Origin: Acidobacteria bacterium AB60
Lineage (GTDB): Bacteria > Acidobacteriota > Terriglobia > Terriglobales > Acidobacteriaceae
Reading direction: 5' to 3'
DNA length: 64,000 nucleotides
Assembly (NCBI GenBank): GCA_008682415.1
Contig: VANK01000005.1
Coordinates: forward strand, 1 to 64,000
Each line of letters starts with the position of its first letter. The stretch's first letter is position 1. Made by a program: the position numbers and the translations under genes. The notes under the pieces are model-generated. The model did no database searches, was not told the origin of the DNA, and worked only from the letters and a program-made list of their open reading frames with translations. Shown in pieces: positions 12,607-23,721 of the stretch.

Positions 12607-12909
12607 CTACTTCGCGGTCTTGTGTTCGAATTGGAATCCGATGATGCGGTGAGGGACGACGTGCGCCTGCGCCGCGCCTGTGGCAGCACCACCGAGTTGA
12701 GCGACCGAGGGCTGGCCTTTGACGCCGGCTTCGCGCGCGACAACGGAGGCAACGGCTCCCGCGGATTCAAGGTTGGCAACGGCTTCCGGCGCGACGAAGC
12801 CGACCCACAGATGGTCGACCGAGACAGCGCCGTGTTTGGCGAGGGTTTGCTGGACGGCATTCTGCACGGCCACAGCGAGCTCCGTGAGATTGACACGAGG
12901 AGTAGACAT
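12607..12909 (-). CDS. Small hypothetical protein, partner of the Cys-rich protein
   Basis: A 100-residue acid-neutral protein starting MSTPRVNLTELAVAVQNAV. It has an N-terminal helix, a hydrophobic middle (VDHLWVGFVAPEAVANL) and a tail HRIIGFQFEHKTAK. The start at 12909 is preferred over 12945 because AGGAGGTTCCC-type sequence lies directly upstream. First gene of a two-gene operon with the Cys-rich protein (7-base gap). Function unknown. Confidence 0.65.
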   Translation of the reverse strand: MSTPRVNLTELAVAVQNAVQQTLAKHGAVSVDHLWVGFVAPEAVANLESAGAVASVVAREAGVKGQPSVAQLGGAATGAAQAHVVPHRIIGFQFEHKTAK

Positions 12910-13337
12910 TGGGGGGAACCTCCTGATGGGGCGGAAAGCTAACACGGGCGCGGGTCAGGCGCCAGATGCCGCTTTCCGCCGGATTCCCTATGGTGCGTGG
13001 GGGGTGCCGAGAGTTTCACGCAAACGTGCCGGAGAGCGTGGAACGGCGGCTTTACATCGGTTGCGTGATGCGACCAGGATGCGCAATTTGGCAGGCGATG
13101 CTTTGGCGATGCTTTGAGAATGAGTGCAGGAGCGAGACCTACGAGGGAATCTCGTGTTTCTGGAAGTGTGGAAGATAGCGGTATCCGGCGACAGAATGTC
13201 GCCGGCTTGTTGCAGCCGCATGAAATGTTTGCGGTGTGTACTGGGAATGCGCGGGAGTGCGGAGCATCAGATGAAGTAACGTTGTGCGCGGTGTCAGGCG
13301 CGGCGTATTGTCGGTTGGCATAGGAGATAGATCGACC
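12910..13337. other. Intergenic region without visible features
   Basis: Divergent spacer between the small operon (minus) and the acyl-CoA dehydrogenase (plus). Short frames occur on both strands, but none has a ribosome-binding site together with protein-like sequence. It probably contains both promoters, which I could not place. Confidence 0.5.
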
Positions 13338-15134
13338 ATGTCCCCAGTGATCGGCCTACCATTAGCGGCAGCGGGCGGCAGCTTTCTGCTGGAAGAGCGA
13401 ACGCCAGACGAGGTATCTACGCCGGAAGATATGAGCGAGGAGCATCGCCAGATCGCGGCGACTGCGGCGCAGTTTGCGCGTGAGGAGATTGTTCCGGCAA
13501 CAGAGGCGGTGGAGGCGAAAGAACCGGGCCGGTTGCGGGCGCTTCTACAGAAGGCGGCGGAGCTGGGGTTCACGTCGGTGGACATTCCCGAGGAGTATGG
13601 CGGGATGGGCATGGACAAGACCACGTCGACGCTGATCACCGATCACATCTCGGTGCTGGCGAGCTTCTCGACGGCCTTTGGCGCGCAGATCGGGATTGGG
13701 ACGCTGCCGCTGGTGTGGTACGGGACGGAGGAGCAGAAGAAACGCTATCTGCCCAAGCTGGCAACGGCGGAGTGGATCGCGGCATACTGTCTCTCGGAGT
13801 CGACATCGGGCTCGGATGCGATGAACATCCGGACGCGGGCAACGTTGTCGGCGGATGGCACGCACTACCTGCTTAACGGCGAGAAGATGTGGATCACGAA
13901 CTGCGGCATTGCGGATTTGTATACGGTGTTCGCCAAGATTGACGGCGAAAAGTTTTCCGCGTTTCTGGTGGAGCGGACATTCCCAGGGCTGACGGTGGGC
14001 GCGGAGGAGCACAAGCTGGGGATCCGCGGGTCTTCCACCTGTCCGCTGGTGCTGACGGACTGCAAGGTGCCGGTGGAGAACCTTCTGGGCGAAGCGGGGA
14101 AAGGGCACCATATTGCGTTCAACGTGCTGAACGTGGGGCGCTTCAAGCTGGGCGTGGCCTGCGTGGGCGGAGCGCGGCAGGCCATGGCGGAGATGATTCG
14201 TTATGCGAAGGAGCGGAAGGCCTTCGGGAAGGCGATTGCGGAGTTCGGGCTGATTCAGCGGAAGATTGCGACGGCAGCGGCGCGCCTTTACGCCGCGGAG
14301 AGCATGGCGTATCGCACTGTGGGGATGATTGACGCCGCGCTTGCGCAGGTGCAGCCCGGTGATGCGCGTTCGATTCAGCGATGCATCGAGCAGTACGCGG
14401 TGGAGTGTTCGGTGCTGAAGGTGTACGGGTCGGAGATGCTGAGCACCGTAGCCGATGAGCTGGTGGCGACGATGGGCGGCTACGGCTACGTGGAGGAGTA
14501 TCCCGCCGAGCGGTTTTACCGGGATGCGCGCATCAACCGGATCTTCGAGGGAACGAACGAGATCAACCGGATGATTATCACCGGGTGGTTGATGAAGCGG
14601 GCGCTGAGCGGGGAGCTGCCCCTGCTTGGGGCGATCAAGAAGTTGATGGATGAGGTGATGCAGCCGCCCTCGTTCGATTCCGGCGAGGGGGAGGGCGAGC
14701 GGCTAGCGCACGAGGCCCAGGTGCTGACGGCAGTGAAGAAGATGGCGTTGTTCGCGGCGGGGGTGGCGAGCCAGCGGTTCATGACTGCGCTGCAGGATCA
14801 GCAGGAGGTGATGGCTGATCTTGCGGATATGATCGCGCAGGCGTATGCGCTGGAGTCGGCGCTGTTGCGGGCGCGGAAGCTGGCGGCGATGCGGAGGCCG
14901 GCCGCGGAGACGGCTGCGGCAATGACCGGGATGCTTGCCGAGGAGGCGCTGGGAGCGGCAGAGCACGCGGCGAGGCGGGTGCTGGCGGCTTCGGCCGAGG
15001 GCGACACGCTGCGCACGCAACTGGCTTTGCTGCGGCGGTTGGCGAAGTCGACGCCGGCCGATGTGGTGGCCCTGAGCCGGCGGGTGGCGCAGAGCGCGAC
15101 TCTGGCGGAGAGGTATCCGCTTAGCTTCTATTAG
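13338..15134 (+). CDS. Acyl-CoA dehydrogenase
   Basis: An FAD enzyme that oxidises acyl-CoA to the trans-2-enoyl form in beta-oxidation. The 598-residue length fits the longer dehydrogenases with a C-terminal helical extension. It shows AYCLSESTSGSDAMN, WITNCGIAD, and the FEGTNEINR signature near residue 400 containing the catalytic Glu. The ATG at 13338 follows TAGGAGATAG. No electron-transfer flavoprotein genes lie in the window. Substrate chain length cannot be read from the sequence. Confidence 0.93.
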   Translation: MSPVIGLPLAAAGGSFLLEERTPDEVSTPEDMSEEHRQIAATAAQFAREEIVPATEAVEAKEPGRLRALLQKAAELGFTSVDIPEEYGGMGMDKTTSTLITDHISVLASFSTAFGAQIGIGTLPLVWYGTEEQKKRYLPKLATAEWIAAYCLSESTSGSDAMNIRTRATLSADGTHYLLNGEKMWITNCGIADLYTVFAKIDGEKFSAFLVERTFPGLTVGAEEHKLGIRGSSTCPLVLTDCKVPVENLLGEAGKGHHIAFNVLNVGRFKLGVACVGGARQAMAEMIRYAKERKAFGKAIAEFGLIQRKIATAAARLYAAESMAYRTVGMIDAALAQVQPGDARSIQRCIEQYAVECSVLKVYGSEMLSTVADELVATMGGYGYVEEYPAERFYRDARINRIFEGTNEINRMIITGWLMKRALSGELPLLGAIKKLMDEVMQPPSFDSGEGEGERLAHEAQVLTAVKKMALFAAGVASQRFMTALQDQQEVMADLADMIAQAYALESALLRARKLAAMRRPAAETAAAMTGMLAEEALGAAEHAARRVLAASAEGDTLRTQLALLRRLAKSTPADVVALSRRVAQSATLAERYPLSFY

Positions 15135-15155
15135 TGAAGAAGTGAAAAGGGCCAG

Positions 15156-15204
15156 CCGTATCCTGTCCTTGCGACTAAAAGCTCGTCGCGAGGACAGGAT
15201 ACGG
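15156..15204. repeat. Long perfect-like inverted repeat between convergent genes
   Basis: CCGTATCCTGTCCTTGCGAC at 15156-15175 pairs with 15185-15204 over 20 bases with a single T-G mismatch or wobble; the loop is 9 bases. It lacks a U tract on either side. It sits between the acyl-CoA dehydrogenase and the convergent DJ-1/PfpI gene, so it may act as a bidirectional transcript-end stabiliser or a REP-like element. Confidence 0.7.
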
Positions 15205-15244
15205 AGCTTGGCGGCGGACCTTATCTGTGAACCTGCGATCCGCT

Positions 15245-15808
15245 TCAAGCGGCGTTGCGCTGCTGATTGCCTTGGCTGACAGCTTCAGTGATGGTTCGGC
15301 TGAATGCTGGAATGTCATCGGGCTTGCGGCTGAAGATGAACTGGGCGTCTGTGACTACCTCCTGATCGACCCAGTTGGCGCCGGCGTTCCTGAGGTCGGT
15401 CTTGAGCGAAGGCCACGAGGTGACGGTTTTGCCGCGCACGGCGTCGGCCTCGATGAGTGTCCAGGGTCCGTGGCAGATAGCGGCGACGGTCTTGCCGGTC
15501 GACACGAACTGGCGGACGAAGTTTACAGCAGCGGGTTCCATGCGGAGATGGTCAGGGTTGATCACGCCGCCGGGCAGCACCAGCGCGTCATAGTCATTGG
15601 GGTTGGCGTCGGCGAGGGACTTGTCCACCTTCACGCTCTGTCCCCACTCCTTCAGGTTCCAGCCCTTGATCTCGCCGGTCTTGGGCGAGAGGACCACGGT
15701 GGTTGCGCCGGCTTCGTCGAGCGCCTTGCGTGGTTGGAGAAGTTCCACCTGTTCGAAGCCGTCGGTGGCCAGGAACGCGATCTTTTTGCCGGATAGTTGA
15801 GAAGCCAT
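15245..15808 (-). CDS. DJ-1/PfpI family protein
   Basis: A 187-residue type 1 glutamine-amidotransferase-like protein of the PfpI/YhbO group. It has the fold's VLPGGVINPDHLR loop and the nucleophile-elbow AAICHGPWTLIEA with the reactive Cys near residue 107. Relatives act as stress proteins, deglycases or proteases; which applies here is unknown. Start at 15808 follows CTGGAGGAATC, so the longer upstream frame is rejected. Confidence 0.9.
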   Translation of the reverse strand: MASQLSGKKIAFLATDGFEQVELLQPRKALDEAGATTVVLSPKTGEIKGWNLKEWGQSVKVDKSLADANPNDYDALVLPGGVINPDHLRMEPAAVNFVRQFVSTGKTVAAICHGPWTLIEADAVRGKTVTSWPSLKTDLRNAGANWVDQEVVTDAQFIFSRKPDDIPAFSRTITEAVSQGNQQRNAA

Positions 15809-15923
15809 GATTCCTCCAGTTTCCGTCGAGTAGGACGCGGAGGCGGGGGATGCGGTTGCCGGAGGATTGAGGAGCAACTTCGGGGGCCTTGCGGGCTTCG
15901 GAGGTTGCAGCAGAGGAGGGTCT

Positions 15924-16280
15924 ATGGCAGAGAGCGCAAGGGAGACGAAGCAGCAGGAGGAGTTCCGGAATGCCGGAAACGCCAACGTGATTCAGCAGGC
16001 CGCAGAGGGGCCGGAGGCGCAGAATGCGCCAAGGATCGTGCCCGGCCAAAGGCTGACAGGCGCGGAGGCGGAGGCGGAGATTAGCAAGCCTTCAGCAGAG
16101 CCGGCCCAAAAGAGCGCTGCCGATGGGAACTACGATCCGGCGCGGGGACGCGATGCGGCGAGCGAAGCCTTGAAGGTGCAGCACCCCGGAGATGCGGCAG
16201 AGGATACAGACTCCGATCTGCCCTCGGGCGATCAGATTCGGGCGAGAGCGGAGGGCACGGCAATGGTGAACCCGGACTGA
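15924..16280 (+). CDS. Small hydrophilic disordered protein
   Basis: A 118-residue protein rich in Ala, Glu, Gln, Asp and Gly with no hydrophobic core and no Cys, apparently disordered. It starts after AGAGGAGGGTCT. It is transcribed away from the DJ-1/PfpI gene and ends before a strong bidirectional terminator. It could be a stress-induced hydrophilic protein, but no family is recognised. Confidence 0.6.
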   Translation: MAESARETKQQEEFRNAGNANVIQQAAEGPEAQNAPRIVPGQRLTGAEAEAEISKPSAEPAQKSAADGNYDPARGRDAASEALKVQHPGDAAEDTDSDLPSGDQIRARAEGTAMVNPD

Positions 16281-16296
16281 CCGGCGGCAGAGAAAG

Positions 16297-16331
16297 ACGG
16301 CCCGCTTGCCTACGGAGAGGAAGCGGGCCGT
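16297..16331. terminator. Bidirectional intrinsic terminator
   Basis: An 11-bp perfect stem (ACGGCCCGCTT 16297-16307 with AAGCGGGCCGT 16321-16331) lies between convergent genes, followed by TGTGCTTTT on the plus side. Confidence 0.8.
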
Positions 16332-16338
16332 TGTGCTT

Positions 16339-16725
16339 TTAGCGCTGCACCAGGACGGTGAGTGTGAGTTCAACCGGCACCGGCACTCCGTCAAGAGTGG
16401 CGGGGCGGAAGCGGAACCCGCGTACCGCCGCGAGCACCTGCTCATCGGCTTTGGGGTTGATGGGACGAACAATGCGGACATCTTCGGCCAGACCCTTGTC
16501 GTTGACCTTGAGATGGAGAACGGCCGAGGGCTGCTCCAGGCCGACGCCGGCCAGCGCCTCAGAGGTGACGGTGAAGCGGGTGGAGTTGAGCACTGCGGGT
16601 GGGACCACGCCGGTGGTGATGCGGACCGGCGTGCCAGAGGCCGCGGAGGCTTCAGAGGGGGCCGCAGAAGCGGCGGCGGGAATGAGCGAGGAAGCAAGAA
16701 GCATGAGGGCAAGAGGAGTGCGCAT
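16339..16725 (-). CDS. Exported TonB C-terminal-domain protein (short)
   Basis: A 128-residue protein: signal peptide (MRTPLALMLLASSLIPAAASA), a short linker, then a TonB C-terminal-like domain (AVLHLKVNDKGLAEDVRI, PKADEQVLAAVRGFRFRPA, VELTLTVLVQR). It lacks the membrane anchor and Pro-rich spacer of energy-transducing TonB, so it is probably soluble in the periplasm. It is a tandem paralogue of 16938-17321 with the same ending VxVQR. Role unknown; it could dock on TonB-dependent receptors or envelope proteins. Confidence 0.8.
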   Translation of the reverse strand: MRTPLALMLLASSLIPAAASAAPSEASAASGTPVRITTGVVPPAVLNSTRFTVTSEALAGVGLEQPSAVLHLKVNDKGLAEDVRIVRPINPKADEQVLAAVRGFRFRPATLDGVPVPVELTLTVLVQR

Positions 16726-16937
16726 GATCGTTCTCCTTGGTACGGTTCGGAAACAAAGAGAGGTTGTTGCCGCCGCAAGGGGCGACGAGTGGTCAGGAGT
16801 TCGGTGCGGGGCCCGGGGTTGAGAGACACGTGTCCTGTTGCGGTTTCGTGCGCAGGACGAAGCCGCCCATGAACTGCTTCAGGTTGGGTGGGCGAAGTGT
16901 TGGACTGCTTCGCGGGGGCAGTCCCTATGGGCTCAAG

Positions 16938-17321
16938 CTAGCGTTGAACCTGAACGACCAGATTCAAGTCGATAGGCACGGTCTGGTTATTGAGAACGGC
17001 GGGGGACCAGCGGAACTTACGCACCGCGTCGACGACGCGGGCATCGATGGACGGCGTCAGCGGCTCGACGACCTGGATGTTCTGCGGAGATCCGGTGGTG
17101 TCGAGCTTGAACTTCAGCACAACGCGAGAGCCGGCCATGTTATCGGGGAGTTCAGAAGAGGCGATGGTGATCTTGTTGGAGTAGACGAGGTGAGGAGCGG
17201 TAACACCAGTCGAGACGGGCCGAACCGAGGTGAGGTCGGAGTCGTTGACCGGCTTGGCGGGGGCGGCAGCGGCGATCAGGGCCATGGATGAGAGCATAAG
17301 TGCGGCAAGCATACGTCGCAT
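16938..17321 (-). CDS. Exported TonB C-terminal-domain protein (short), paralogue
   Basis: A 127-residue protein of the same architecture: signal peptide (MRRMLAALMLSSMALIAAAAP), linker, then the domain with VVLKFKLDTTGSPQNIQV, DAVRKFRWSPA and PIDLNLVVQVQR. No membrane anchor remains after cleavage. AGGAGG lies just before the ATG. A strong promoter and a palindrome are upstream. The downstream paralogue follows after 212 bases, which is long for one operon but has no terminator. Confidence 0.8.
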   Translation of the reverse strand: MRRMLAALMLSSMALIAAAAPAKPVNDSDLTSVRPVSTGVTAPHLVYSNKITIASSELPDNMAGSRVVLKFKLDTTGSPQNIQVVEPLTPSIDARVVDAVRKFRWSPAVLNNQTVPIDLNLVVQVQR

Positions 17322-17357
17322 GAATTACCTCCTTGAAGTCGATGGTTACCGTCACCA

Positions 17358-17413
17358 GTGTTATCCGGCTAAGATACGACTGTCAATGGATAAGTAGCGT
17401 TCAATAACTTATC
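17358..17413 (-). promoter_or_regulatory. Promoter with adjacent palindrome for the TonB-domain pair
   Basis: On the minus strand TTGACA (17386-17381), a 17-base spacer and TAACAC (17363-17358) form a consensus-like promoter. Immediately upstream, GATAAGT (17389-17395) and ACTTATC (17407-17413) form a 7-bp inverted repeat with an 11-base gap, a possible operator. Confidence 0.6.
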
Positions 17414-17558
17414 AATGACTTACAAGCGATTTTGTATCTGATTGCGAGAAACGCGTAAGGACGCCGTGAAGATTATGAAAGAGGCAATAATTCTTGTAGC
17501 CGGCGAATAAGTGCGGGAGCCAGCAATGCGAACGGAAAAACCCAGGATGAAATAGAAC

Positions 17559-17588
17559 AGCCCGCAATCTCAGAAGAGAGTGCGGGCT
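17559..17588 (-). terminator. Terminator after infB
   Basis: AGCCCGCA (17559-17566) pairs with TGCGGGCT (17581-17588), 8 bp, just downstream of infB on the minus strand, followed by GTTCTATTT. Confidence 0.65.
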
Positions 17589-17619
17589 GGTTGACGAGCG
17601 AGGAGCTGGCGGGCCGGGC

Positions 17620-20958
<3,339 letters not shown>

Positions 20959-21105
20959 CCGCCTCTTTTCGAAACCTGCTACCCAAAGCCTTAAGCGCTC
21001 ATAGCTACCTCATGGCATTGGCTGCTGCTATTGGAAATGGGATGTTCCCCATCTCCATTATCCCTTGATTTGCCAGGAATGGCGGGGCGCAAACCACGCG
21101 CCGCG

Positions 21106-22620
21106 CTACCCGGCCGTTTCATTTTCGCCTGGTTCGTGCTCGTGCTCTTCTGACTGTCCCGCAGTTGCGGTGTGGCCGTCTGTGGCGGCCAGATCCTCTG
21201 TTCCAGCTTCCGCCGAACGCTCCAGTTCGGGTTCCGCCGCGGCTTGTTCTTCGCCGGGGGTCTCGACAGCCGGGTCCGAATCTTCTTCGGCGGCCTCTTC
21301 TGCAGGAGCGGATGACGAGGCTTCCGCGGCCGGTTCTTCTCCTTCTTCAAAGTGGCCGAAGTAGTGGCGAACGGCGACGCTGATGCGTTCCAGGGTCTTC
21401 TCGCCGATCCCAGGAATCTCCTCGAGCTGCTCGGGCGTCATGTCGGCCAGAGCCTCCACCGTGGTGATTCCGGCGGCCACAAGCTTTTGGATGATGCTCT
21501 CGCCGAGTTCGGTGACCTGCTCGATGGGGGTGGTGGGGCCGCCCGACATGGCCTGCATCTGCTGTTCGACTTCCTGGCGCTTTTCTTCCTCGCTCTTGAT
21601 ATCGATCTTCCAGCCGAGGAGCTTGGCGGCGAGGCGAACGTTCTGCCCCTTCTTGCCGATGGCCAGCGAAAGCTGGGTATCGTCGACGATCACCTCCAGC
21701 TGCTTTTCGCCGAGGTCGGTTATGGAAACGCGGCTGACCTTCGCGGGCTGCAGCGCCTTTTCAGCGAAGGTAGTGATCTCTTCGCTGAACTCAATGATGT
21801 CGATCTTTTCGCCGCGCAGCTCGCGAATGATGGACTGTACGCGCATGCCCTTCATGCCCACGCAGGCGCCGACCGGGTCGACGTCTTTGTCGCGGCTCAT
21901 GACGGCAATCTTGGTGCGCTCGCCGGCCTCGCGGGCGATGGCCCGGATGACCACGGTGTTGTCGTAGATCTCGGGCACTTCGGACTGAAACAAGTTCTGC
22001 ACCAGTTCCGGCGCGGCACGCGAGACGACGACCTGCGGCCCTTTAGCGGCGCGGTCCACCTTGAGCAGCACGACGCGAACGCGCTCGCCCACGGTGAAAG
22101 ATTCGAGGCGCGACTGCTCCCGTTTGGGGCAGCGGGCTTCGGCCTTGCCGAGGTCGAAGATGACGTCCTGACCCTCGATGCGCTTGACCGTGGCCGTCAG
22201 CACTTCCTTTTCGCGATGCGCGTACTCCTGGAAGACGGTGTCACGCTCGGCTTCCCGCACCTTCTGGAAGATGACCTGTTTGGCGAGCTGAGCGGCGATC
22301 CGGCCCAGGGGGCTGGTGTCCTTGTACATGCGGATTTCGCTGCCCACCTCGACGCCGGGCGCCAGGGCATTGGCCTCCTCGAGCGTGATCTGGTTGACCG
22401 GGTCTTCAATCTCGTCTTCGTCGGCGACTACGGTTTTGAACACGTAGGCCGTGATCTCGCCAGTGTCCTTATTCAGCTCGCCGCGCATGTTCTCCTGGGT
22501 CTTGTAGTACTTGCGTGTGGCCAGGGCGATGGCCTCTTCCACGGCGCCTACCACGACCCCGGGCTCGATGCCCTTCTCGCGGCTCAACAGCTCGATACTC
22601 TGGTACAACGCGCTCGACAT
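21106..22620 (-). CDS. nusA: Transcription termination/antitermination factor NusA
   Basis: Binds RNA polymerase and modulates pausing, termination and antitermination. It has 504 residues: N-terminal polymerase-binding domain (about 1-135), S1 domain (about 136-200), two KH domains (about 205-345, with CVGMKGMRVQSI and LAIGKKGQNVRLA), a helix-hairpin-helix (PGIGEKTLERI near 395) and an acidic Glu/Ala-rich tail. It follows rimP after a 118-base repeat-containing gap and precedes infB. Confidence 0.97.
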   Translation of the reverse strand: MSSALYQSIELLSREKGIEPGVVVGAVEEAIALATRKYYKTQENMRGELNKDTGEITAYVFKTVVADEDEIEDPVNQITLEEANALAPGVEVGSEIRMYKDTSPLGRIAAQLAKQVIFQKVREAERDTVFQEYAHREKEVLTATVKRIEGQDVIFDLGKAEARCPKREQSRLESFTVGERVRVVLLKVDRAAKGPQVVVSRAAPELVQNLFQSEVPEIYDNTVVIRAIAREAGERTKIAVMSRDKDVDPVGACVGMKGMRVQSIIRELRGEKIDIIEFSEEITTFAEKALQPAKVSRVSITDLGEKQLEVIVDDTQLSLAIGKKGQNVRLAAKLLGWKIDIKSEEEKRQEVEQQMQAMSGGPTTPIEQVTELGESIIQKLVAAGITTVEALADMTPEQLEEIPGIGEKTLERISVAVRHYFGHFEEGEEPAAEASSSAPAEEAAEEDSDPAVETPGEEQAAAEPELERSAEAGTEDLAATDGHTATAGQSEEHEHEPGENETAG

Positions 22621-22738
22621 ACTTGCTTTGCTCTCTTCTGTGAGAGATCAGAGATCAGTGGTCAGAGATCAGAAAGAAAACTCGCATCGCGCGGTGTTTT
22701 CCAGCCCCTTCGTCCCTAGTCCCTACTCCCTGCTTTTT
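22621..22738. repeat. GATCAG-type word repeat between rimP and nusA
   Basis: GAGAGATCAGAGATCAGTGGTCAGAG (22641-22670) and CGTCCCTAGTCCCTACTCCC (about 22710-22732) recall the words at 38580-38640 and 190-240. The tract lies inside an operon, so it is transcribed. Confidence 0.65.
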
Positions 22739-23362
22739 TCAAATCTCCGGAATGAGATGCGCTTTTTCGATATTGCTGAGAGCGATCTCTACCGTACTGA
22801 CGCCGGTCTTCCGGCTCTTGCTGTTCTGTTTGACTGCGCCCAGATCGATGGTGATGCTAGGCTCTGTGCTTCCGGGATCCGTCTCCGGTGACTGCGTGCC
22901 CAAGGCCACCAGCCTTCCCTGCCAATGCCGATTGTTACGAATCGGTTCGAAGGTCTGGACTTTGACGAGCGAACCTTGGAACCGATGGAAATCTTCGCGC
23001 CGGGACAGTTTGCGATCCAGGCCCGGTGAGCTGGCTTCGAGGGTGTATTCCCCACCGGGAACCAGATCTTCCACATCCAGCAGCACGCTGAAATCGCGGC
23101 TGAATTCGGCACAATCCTCGTGGGTTGTGCCGGAAAGCTGATCAATGCTCAAGGACCCTTCGCGGAGGGCCTCTGGGAGCTCGTCGCCTCCCGCAGCGAG
23201 TTCCGCCTTGAGCCGTTCACGACCTGCGGCGTTTTTTTCCAGGTACACCCGCAGGGTTCGATCTTTGGATGAACCGGAAAACTCCACATCGACCACGTCG
23301 AGCCCATGCGAGGCCGCCACCCTTTGCGCGGCATTCCGGATTTCGTCCAGCCTGACTGCCAT
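22739..23362 (-). CDS. rimP: Ribosome maturation factor RimP
   Basis: Assists 30S maturation. The 207-residue protein shows the RimP layout: N-terminal alpha/beta domain (GLDVVDVEFSG, TLRVYLEKN), then EFSRDFSVLLDVEDLVPG, TLEASSPGLDR (the family hallmark near 110) and a C-terminal SH3-like part. It is longer than the usual 150 residues because of a segment near 47-75 and a longer tail. First gene of the operon, with a 180-base leader carrying an intrinsic terminator. Confidence 0.92.
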   Translation of the reverse strand: MAVRLDEIRNAAQRVAASHGLDVVDVEFSGSSKDRTLRVYLEKNAAGRERLKAELAAGGDELPEALREGSLSIDQLSGTTHEDCAEFSRDFSVLLDVEDLVPGGEYTLEASSPGLDRKLSRREDFHRFQGSLVKVQTFEPIRNNRHWQGRLVALGTQSPETDPGSTEPSITIDLGAVKQNSKSRKTGVSTVEIALSNIEKAHLIPEI

Positions 23363-23460
23363 CTCTCACAAAACGCGACAACTTATTGCCGCAATGTCTT
23401 CGGTTCCTTCGCCCCCAAGCCGCCGGGCCCTGCGCGGATTTTCAGGAGGGAACTTCGGCC

Positions 23461-23487
23461 AAATAAAAAGTGGGCTGTGAGCCCACT
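23461..23487 (-). terminator. Intrinsic terminator in the rimP-nusA-infB leader (attenuator)
   Basis: On the minus strand an 8-bp stem AGTGGGCT (23487-23480) with AGCCCACT (23476-23469) and a CAC loop is followed by TTTTATTT. It lies about 55 bases after the predicted start and 100 bases before rimP. As no gene precedes it on this strand, it most likely attenuates its own operon. Autoregulation of nusA by termination is known in other bacteria. Confidence 0.65.
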
Positions 23488-23548
23488 CATCTCTCCGCCA
23501 GCCGGTGCGGTCACGGAATACCCGGCGGACAAACGCGTCTGCATTGTT

Positions 23549-23577
23549 AGGATACGGCGATTCGCCGGGAATTTCAA
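23549..23577 (-). promoter_or_regulatory. Promoter of rimP-nusA-infB
   Basis: Minus-strand TTGAAA (23577-23572), a 17-base spacer and TATCCT (23554-23549) give a strong sigma-70-type promoter with a start near 23542. The leader of about 180 bases contains the terminator at 23461-23487. Confidence 0.65.
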
Positions 23578-23721
23578 CCGGACGGGCCGGAGCAGACAAT
23601 TCAACCGCCGAAGGACGAGGGACGCAGTCCCGGCCAGGTTCGCTCGAGTCCATGGGAGGCGGCCGCTCCCGGTAGTTGAGAAAGAACGGAGGGAGGGAGC
23701 GGGTTCGCCTATTCTGTCGGT

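Noticed and set aside
12132..12896. 254-residue frame spanning the Cys-rich operon
   Set aside because: Only the part after GTG 12599 is protein-like; the rest is an off-frame reading of the partner gene.
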